This document shows, one piece after another, positions 58,786 through 64,000 of a stretch of DNA of 64,000 nucleotides (within the stretch, counting starts at the first letter, position 1; each line of letters begins with the position of its first letter). The position numbers and the translations under genes were made by a program. This DNA is from Gammaproteobacteria bacterium. GTDB taxonomy: Bacteria > Pseudomonadota > Gammaproteobacteria > Steroidobacterales > Steroidobacteraceae. The notes below the pieces were generated by a model. That model had not been told where the DNA came from, ran no database searches, and worked only from the letters and a program-made list of their open reading frames with translations. The DNA lies in contig JADJHU010000015.1 of the NCBI GenBank assembly GCA_016707425.1, positions 310,001-374,000 of the forward strand. The letters are read 5' to 3'.

Positions 58786-59873
58786 CTGTGCTCCCCGAAG
58801 TGCGCAGAGAGAGTCGCTTCGAGTGCCGAAGGCGGAAAATCCGCGGTGACGCAGGCGCGGCCGATGTCTCGCAGGAGGACCAGGCGCAGCCGCCTGTTCA
58901 TCGCCTTCTTGTCAATCGACATGAAGTCACGCGCGACCGCCGGAGTGACTTCGGCAGCTCGAAGTGGCAGACCCGCCCTCTCGAGCAGACGGCGCACGCG
59001 CTGCACATCCGCATCCCGCAGCCAGCCGCAGCGCTGTGACATGTCCGCTGCCATCATCAACCCGGCGCCGACCGCTTCACCGTGCAGCCAGCCCGTGTAG
59101 CCGGTTGCCGATTCGATCGCGTGACCGAACGTATGACCGAGATTCAGGTGCGCGCGTTCACCCTGCTCCCGCTCGTCCCGGCGCACGATGCCCGCCTTGA
59201 TCTCACAGGAGCGGCGTATCGCGTGCGCCAGCGCTGCCGGATCGCCTGCAAGGAGTGCCTCGAGATTTCCCTCGAGCCACGCAAAAAACTCCGGATCGCA
59301 GATGAGCCCGTACTTGATCACTTCCGCGAGTCCCGCGCGCAGCTCGCGCGGCGCCAGCGACTCCAGCGTTCGGGTATCGGCAATGACGGCAGACGGCTGA
59401 TGAAATGCGCCGATGAGGTTCTTGCCGCCCGTGTGGTTCACGCCCGTCTTTCCGCCCACGGATGAGTCCACCTGCGCGAGCAATGTCGTCGGTATCTGTA
59501 CGAAGGCGATACCGCGCTGGTAGGTGGCTGCTGCGAAGCCGGCGAGATCGCCAATGACTCCGCCCCCGAGGGCGAGCACGCAGGCATCGCGCCCGAAGCG
59601 GTTTGCGACGAGGACGTCGATCACTCGGGCGACGACCGAAAGGCTCTTCTGCGCCTCCCCATCGGGCAGCACGACCTCCACGGGCCGCCGCGCGCCGAGT
59701 GCCGCCACGACGTGCGATGCGTAGAGCGGCGCAACGATGGTGTTGCTGACGAGCAGGAGATCCCGCCCGGGAATGCAGCGGTTCAGGAGAGCGGGGTCGG
59801 CGAGCAGGTCGCGGCCGATATAGATCGGGTAGGAGCGCTCGCGAAGCTCGACGGTGACAATCTGCGCGGGCAT
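58782..59873 (-). CDS. aroB: 3-dehydroquinate synthase
   Basis: This 363-residue NAD-dependent enzyme converts DAHP to 3-dehydroquinate. It has ALGGGVIGDLAGFAAATYQRG, PTTLLAQVDSSVGGKTGVNH and HLNLGHTFGHAIE (zinc ligands). It follows aroK by 69 bp and overlaps dgt by 4 bp. The chorismate it helps make feeds the trp operon elsewhere in this window. Confidence 0.97.
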   Translation of the reverse strand: MPAQIVTVELRERSYPIYIGRDLLADPALLNRCIPGRDLLLVSNTIVAPLYASHVVAALGARRPVEVVLPDGEAQKSLSVVARVIDVLVANRFGRDACVLALGGGVIGDLAGFAAATYQRGIAFVQIPTTLLAQVDSSVGGKTGVNHTGGKNLIGAFHQPSAVIADTRTLESLAPRELRAGLAEVIKYGLICDPEFFAWLEGNLEALLAGDPAALAHAIRRSCEIKAGIVRRDEREQGERAHLNLGHTFGHAIESATGYTGWLHGEAVGAGLMMAADMSQRCGWLRDADVQRVRRLLERAGLPLRAAEVTPAVARDFMSIDKKAMNRRLRLVLLRDIGRACVTADFPPSALEATLSAHFGEHR

Positions 59874-59942
59874 CGGATCTTCAGGTCAGACGGCAATGCG
59901 GTGCCTCTTGCAGTATAAGGGCAGCCACTGCGGATCGCTCGG

Positions 59943-60479
59943 TCAGGGTTGCGACAGCGGCTCCCGGCTCCGCAGCTCGCGCAAGATATCGTCGGCGACG
60001 ACCCGGACGCTGCGACCGTCAGTGCCGACAATCAGGTCAGCGATTTCCCTGTAGAGCGGCGCGCGCTCGGCCATCAGCTGCTCGAGCTTCCGGACCGGAT
60101 CCACGTTGCGCAGCAGCGGCCGCTGACAACTGCGCCCCACCCGCCCGGCCTGCTGAGCGACGGAAGTCTCGAGGTAGACCACGCAGCCACGCTCGGCAAG
60201 ATGCCGTCGATTCTCGGGCCTCAGGACCGCACCGCCCCCGGTGGCGAGAACGATGCCCTCCCGGCACGTGAGGGCATCAATCACCGCCGCCTCGCGATCG
60301 CGAAAGCCCGGTTCTCCCTCGCATTCGAAGATGTACGGGATGTCGACGCCGGTATCCCGCTCGATCTCGGCGTCGCTGTCGAAGAACGGGGCACGCAGGT
60401 GACGCGCGAGCTGGCGCCCCACGGCGGTCTTGCCTGAACCCATCGGACCGACGAGGAAGACGTTGCGCGAGCCGAGCAT
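59943..60479 (-). CDS. aroK: Shikimate kinase
   Basis: The product is about 178 residues from MLGSRNVFLVGPMGSGKTAVG (Walker A GPMGSGKT), with FFDSDAEIERDTG and ATGGGAVLRPENRR. It phosphorylates shikimate. Two earlier in-frame ATGs at 60494 and 60500 fall within or at the T run of a terminator, so they are less likely. No clear Shine-Dalgarno is visible. Confidence 0.93.
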   Translation of the reverse strand: MLGSRNVFLVGPMGSGKTAVGRQLARHLRAPFFDSDAEIERDTGVDIPYIFECEGEPGFRDREAAVIDALTCREGIVLATGGGAVLRPENRRHLAERGCVVYLETSVAQQAGRVGRSCQRPLLRNVDPVRKLEQLMAERAPLYREIADLIVGTDGRSVRVVADDILRELRSREPLSQP

Positions 60480-60498
60480 GGTCAGGCGCAGCATACAC

Positions 60499-60529
60499 AA
60501 AAAGCCGTGACCGCCCGCGGGCGGGCGGC
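60499..60529 (-). terminator. Terminator between pilQ and aroK
   Basis: On the minus strand CCGCCCGCGGGCGG is a perfect palindrome inside outer GCCG/CGGC arms, and TTTTT follows (60499-60503). It would stop or attenuate reading from pilQ into aroK. Confidence 0.6.
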
Positions 60530-60555
60530 AGCGTCGCCCCCGGGCACGACGCGGC

Positions 60556-62715
60556 TCAGTAGACGTTCACTCCTTCGCGAAGGATCTTCGGCGTGACGAA
60601 GATCAGCAGCTCGTCCTTGTTATTGGTCTTGCTCGTGGTCTTGAAGAGCCGGCCGAGTGCGGGGATGTCGCCGAGGTACGGCACTTTCTTCTCCGATTCG
60701 CGCCGCTCGGTCTCCAGAATGCCCCCGAGCACGACGGTCTGGCCGTCGTTCACGAGCACCTGGGTGTTGATTTCGCGCGTGTCGATCGCCGGGACGTTGA
60801 CGCCACCGGAGCTCACGACCACCTGGCCCACGCTGTCCTTCTTGACATTGAGGTCCAGGATGATCCGGTTGTCGGGTGTAACCTGCGGCGTCACCTTCAG
60901 TGCGAGCACGGCCTTCTTGAAGGAGATCGTGGTCGCACCGCTCGACGCGGACTCCTGGTAGGGAATCTCCACGCCCTGCTCGATGCTCGCCTCCTTCTGG
61001 TTGGCAGTGATCACGCGCGGCGAAGAAATGATCTCGCCACGTCCCTCGGCCTGCGCCGCCGAGAGCTCCAGATCGACGATGTAGTCGGAGCCGAGCACCA
61101 TGAACGCAAGCCGCCCGGCCGGATTGGCGATTGGCAGATTGACGCCATAGCGGCTGGAGGCACGCGCCCCCGTGGGGATGTCGATCGGATAAGGCGAACC
61201 AGTGCCGCGGATATTGGCCAGCGCAGACGCCAGCCCGACATCCGTCGCCTCCAGACTGCCCGAAGTCTGGAAGATGCCATCGCTGCCGTTCTGCCGGATG
61301 CCCGTGAAGCCTGCGCGGACGCCGAGCTCCCGATTGAAGTCGTCGTTGACAATCACGATGCGCGCCTCGATGAGTACCTGGCGCACAGGGATGTCGAGTG
61401 TGCCGACCAGTCGGCGCACATCAGCCAGCCGTTCAGCGGTGTCCTGCAGCAACAGCGTGTTAGTCCGTTCGTCGACCGCGACGCTGCCGCGCTGCGAGAG
61501 GAGCGAGCGTCCTCCCTGGGCCTTGATGAGCGCGGCAATGTCGCTGGCCTTCGCGTAGTTGATCTGCAGGTACTCCGAGCGCAGCGGCGCAAGCTGCTGG
61601 ATGTCCTGCCTGGCCGCGAGATCGGCCTTCTCGCGCGCAGCAAGCTCGTCCGCCGGAGCCACGATGGTGACGTTGTCCTGGCGGCGCTTGTCGAGTCCCT
61701 TGGTGCGCAGGACGATGTCGAGCGCCTGGTCCCAGGGCACGTTCTGCAGTCTGAGCGTCACGCTGCCCGAGACGGAATCGCTGACCACGATGTTCTCGCC
61801 GCTGGCATCCGCCAGCAGCTGCAGAACAGCCCGTGTCTCGATGTCCTGGAAGTTCAGCGTAAGGCGCTCACCCGTGTAGGTGCGCTTCTCCTCGGCCTGC
61901 TGCGCCAGCTTGCGCTGCGGCTGCACCTCGATGACGTACTGGTCGTCGGACTGGTAGGCGAGCTGTTCGAAGTCCCCGCTCGCATTGACGACGATGCGGG
62001 TGCCCTCGTTCGTCCGCAGCGCATCGAAGCTCGTCACCGGCGTGCCGAAGTCCATTGCATCATAGCGGCGCATGAGGTTCTTCGGCAGCTCGGCGCCGGC
62101 GAACTCGACGATCATCTGGTTTCCGACCTGGCGCAGGTTGATCGGCGTACGCGGGTCAGTGAGCCGCACGATGATTCGGCCGGCGCCGTCGGTGCTGCGG
62201 CGGAAATCGATGCTTCGGATCGCGCGGCCGCCGGCTGGCACAGCCGCGTCCGCGGTGGCACTGCCGCTGGCCGGGCGCGCCGCGGCGCTCGCCGCCTGCG
62301 CATTGCCGCCGACGTGCATGACGATGGTGTTTCCTTCGGTTCGGGTCTCATACGGCACGAGCCGGTCGAGGTTCAGGACAAGGCGCGTCCGGCCTCCGGC
62401 TTCCGCCGCCAGAATGCTGTCGAGGCCTGCGGAACGCACGTCGATGCGGCGCGAGGGCAGCGCCAGCGCGGTGCCCGGGAGGTCGATGGAAATACGCGCC
62501 GGATTGTCGATCGTGAAGGTGAGCGGCTCCGGAGCCGGACCCGAGAGGCGCAGCGTCACCTGCAGCTGCGAACCGGGCAGCGTCTGCACGTCCACAGCTT
62601 CGAGCCGGTTGCCAGCCTCGTCGGCACGGGCGAAGGGCGGAGCACAGAGCAGCGCTGCGGCGAGCGCGAGCCAGAGGAATGCGTTCGCGATCTCGTTGCG
62701 TATCTTGCGATTCAT
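60556..62715 (-). CDS. pilQ: Type IV pilus secretin PilQ
   Basis: This outer-membrane secretin has about 719 residues, a signal peptide (FLWLALAAALLCAPPFARA), AMIN domains in the first 250 residues (LRLSGPAPEPLTFTIDNPARISIDLPG; FRRSTDGAGRIIVRLTDP), an STN/N0-like segment near QDIETRAVLQLLADASG, an N1 domain and the secretin core ending PALGRLFKTTSKTNNKDELLIFVTPKIL. It forms the pilus exit pore. The start at 62715 was chosen for AGGGAG about 9 bases upstream. It is the last pil gene in the cluster. Confidence 0.97.
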   Translation of the reverse strand: MNRKIRNEIANAFLWLALAAALLCAPPFARADEAGNRLEAVDVQTLPGSQLQVTLRLSGPAPEPLTFTIDNPARISIDLPGTALALPSRRIDVRSAGLDSILAAEAGGRTRLVLNLDRLVPYETRTEGNTIVMHVGGNAQAASAAARPASGSATADAAVPAGGRAIRSIDFRRSTDGAGRIIVRLTDPRTPINLRQVGNQMIVEFAGAELPKNLMRRYDAMDFGTPVTSFDALRTNEGTRIVVNASGDFEQLAYQSDDQYVIEVQPQRKLAQQAEEKRTYTGERLTLNFQDIETRAVLQLLADASGENIVVSDSVSGSVTLRLQNVPWDQALDIVLRTKGLDKRRQDNVTIVAPADELAAREKADLAARQDIQQLAPLRSEYLQINYAKASDIAALIKAQGGRSLLSQRGSVAVDERTNTLLLQDTAERLADVRRLVGTLDIPVRQVLIEARIVIVNDDFNRELGVRAGFTGIRQNGSDGIFQTSGSLEATDVGLASALANIRGTGSPYPIDIPTGARASSRYGVNLPIANPAGRLAFMVLGSDYIVDLELSAAQAEGRGEIISSPRVITANQKEASIEQGVEIPYQESASSGATTISFKKAVLALKVTPQVTPDNRIILDLNVKKDSVGQVVVSSGGVNVPAIDTREINTQVLVNDGQTVVLGGILETERRESEKKVPYLGDIPALGRLFKTTSKTNNKDELLIFVTPKILREGVNVY

Positions 62716-62740
62716 TCGGTCGTTCTCCCTGAGCGTCACT

Positions 62741-63274
62741 TCACTCGTTCAGCGCGAGCGCAGCGGGACGCTCCATGTACCCGCCGAGGCCGTCCGGAAC
62801 GATCTCGACCAAGGTGATCTTCGAGGGGGTGATGCTGAGGATCCGGCCTTCCGCCCCACCGATGTAGTTGCCAGGCCGCACGCGATGCACCAGGCCATCC
62901 TTCGTCTGCACGAGCCCGAAAGTGTCGCTCGCGAGTTTCAGTGTGCCCACCATCCTGAGAGTATCCAGCGGGAACTGCTCGAGAAACTCTCGATTGCGCT
63001 TCATGTCCGGGCGGATGCTGGAGAGACCCGACGCACCGCCGGCAGCACTGGGGATGAAAGGCGAACGCAGATACTGCGCCTGATAGGCAAAGCTCTCGTA
63101 GGGCTTCACCTCGGGGAGCGGCTCGACGCGCCCGCCCGGTTCCTTCTTGGTCGCGGCGATGAACTGCGCGAGATCGTCGTCGGCGCTCGAGCAGCCAGTC
63201 AGCGCCAGCACCGCGCACGTGAAGACCATCGCCATCGACAGTCGTGAACCGGCCGGATACATGTGTTCTCCCAT
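62741..63274 (-). CDS. pilP: Pilus assembly lipoprotein PilP
   Basis: This 177-residue protein has a lipoprotein signal with lipobox ALTGC, and the PilP family pattern AYQAQYLRSPFIPS, RNREFLEQFPLDTLRMVGTLK and VHRVRPGNYIGGAEGRILSITPSKI. It bridges the inner-membrane PilMNO complex to PilQ. An in-frame ATG at 63262 with GGGAG upstream is an alternative start. Confidence 0.95.
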   Translation of the reverse strand: MGEHMYPAGSRLSMAMVFTCAVLALTGCSSADDDLAQFIAATKKEPGGRVEPLPEVKPYESFAYQAQYLRSPFIPSAAGGASGLSSIRPDMKRNREFLEQFPLDTLRMVGTLKLASDTFGLVQTKDGLVHRVRPGNYIGGAEGRILSITPSKITLVEIVPDGLGGYMERPAALALNE

Positions 63275-63282
63275 CGGTCACC

Positions 63283-63945
63283 TCAGCCCGCGCCGCCAGT
63301 GGCGCGCGGTCGATGCTGCGGCTTGCTCTTTTCGCTCTCGGCCGCGGCAATTTCCTCTTCGTCGAGGTAGCGATAAGTCTTGGCGGTGAGATCGAGCGTG
63401 AGCTGGTCGAAGCCATCCTTGGAATCCGGCCTGATCTCGATGTCGTGCAGCGTCACGATCCGCGGCAGTGCCGCAACACCGCTCACGAACTGGCCAAACT
63501 GGTGATAGCTGCCCGTCAGGCGGATCTTGATGGGCAGCTCGGCATAGAAGTCCTTCTTCTGTTCAGCAGCGGGCTGGAACAGCTTTTCCTCCAGGCCCGC
63601 AGCAAGGCCGGTCTGGGAGATGTCCACGAGCAGGTTCGGCACCTCGGTGCGGCCCGGCAGCTGGCGCAGCAGCGCACCGAAGGAGCGCTCGATATCCTTC
63701 AGCTGCTGCTTGTAGACCTCGAGGTTCACGGCCTTGGCGTGCTTCTGCCGGAAAGTCTCCCGCAGCTGCCGCTCTTCGCCCTGCACACGCTCGAGCTCCG
63801 GTTGTTGCCGGTTCCACACGAGCGTGTACGAGATGACGAGCCCCAGCACCAGGAACCACAGCACGACAGCGGCAACGCGGAAAGGAAGCGGCCAGCGTCC
63901 TGGTTCGCGCGGGTCGAGTGCCCGCAGCTCGTCCATGAGGTTCAT
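63283..63945 (-). CDS. pilO: Pilus assembly protein PilO
   Basis: This 220-residue bitopic protein has a membrane segment near residues 23-43 (RVAAVVLWFLVLGLVISYTLVW), a coiled-coil region and the C-terminal PilO fold (FYAELPIKIRLTGSYHQFGQFVSGVAALPRIVTLHDIEI). It overlaps the upstream pilN by 4 bp (ATGA). With PilN it forms the alignment complex. Confidence 0.96.
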   Translation of the reverse strand: MNLMDELRALDPREPGRWPLPFRVAAVVLWFLVLGLVISYTLVWNRQQPELERVQGEERQLRETFRQKHAKAVNLEVYKQQLKDIERSFGALLRQLPGRTEVPNLLVDISQTGLAAGLEEKLFQPAAEQKKDFYAELPIKIRLTGSYHQFGQFVSGVAALPRIVTLHDIEIRPDSKDGFDQLTLDLTAKTYRYLDEEEIAAAESEKSKPQHRPRATGGAG

Positions 63946-64000
63946 CGGCCACCTCCCTTCGCCGCGGTACGCCGGGCGGGGCCACCAGATTGCGCCTCGG
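63942..64000 (-). CDS. pilN: PilN C-terminal end (partial)
   Basis: The last codons read EAQSGGPARRTAAKGGGR and stop in the TGA that overlaps the pilO start. Position and context identify it as the C-terminus of pilN; the rest lies outside the window. Confidence 0.6.
   Translation of the reverse strand, partial: EAQSGGPARRTAAKGGGR

Overview
The window is a high-GC chromosomal segment of a gammaproteobacterium. The clues are the type IV pilus block followed by aroK-aroB-dgt (synteny pilNOPQ-aroKB), the divergent tesA/ybbAP arrangement, OxyR with its two redox cysteines beside ahpC-ahpD, and a Trp-attenuated trp operon. The genus cannot be read from the sequence. An environmental lineage such as Steroidobacterales or Nevskiales is a guess, based mainly on three DUF6502-like proteins and on the gene repertoire.

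Layout: 1-6.5 kb (minus) is a probable cell-envelope operon running from a PD40 lipoprotein through a TonB-dependent receptor and a ChaN-like/PDZ protein to an M1-type peptidase. 6.6-8.5 kb holds a FabH-like synthase, the tiny ribosomal protein gene thx (41 codons) and an RRM RNA-binding protein. 8.5-13.7 kb (minus) is a 2-oxoacid:acceptor oxidoreductase operon (GltD-like flavoprotein, KorA, KorB) with a cupin. 13.9-19 kb carries DUF971, an HWE sensor kinase and a GH17-GT2 beta-glucan synthase. 19-26.5 kb is a complete, unfused trpEGDCFBA operon preceded by a leader peptide with three consecutive Trp codons, a terminator and a promoter that would give a nearly leaderless mRNA. A frameshifted insertion sequence with a 5-bp target duplication abuts that promoter.

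28-34 kb holds a HerA-like ATPase, a Cys-rich small protein, yajQ, a BtuF-like binding protein and the divergent oxyR / ahpC-ahpD pair with a good OxyR operator between them. At 34.8 kb is a 1000-residue protein that fuses an LCAT-type lipase, a central domain resembling the M17 N-terminal/macro fold, and a caspase-like CHAT protease. LOG, acyl-CoA dehydrogenase, LysR, aldo/keto reductase, DUF4139, YbbP/YbbA, TesA and FadD genes follow.

The most unusual part is 50.1-57.6 kb, which looks less GC-rich by eye than its flanks and resembles an inserted island. It encodes a C39-peptidase ABC exporter, its HlyD-type adaptor, a divergent 65-residue peptide gene and three DUF6502-like proteins. The peptide has a double-glycine-type leader and a core built of GISGGA repeats, giving glycine at every fourth position over eight steps. 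I read this as an uncharacterised peptide export system, possibly bacteriocin-like. The window ends with dgt, aroB, aroK, pilQ, pilP, pilO and the tail of pilN, all on the minus strand.
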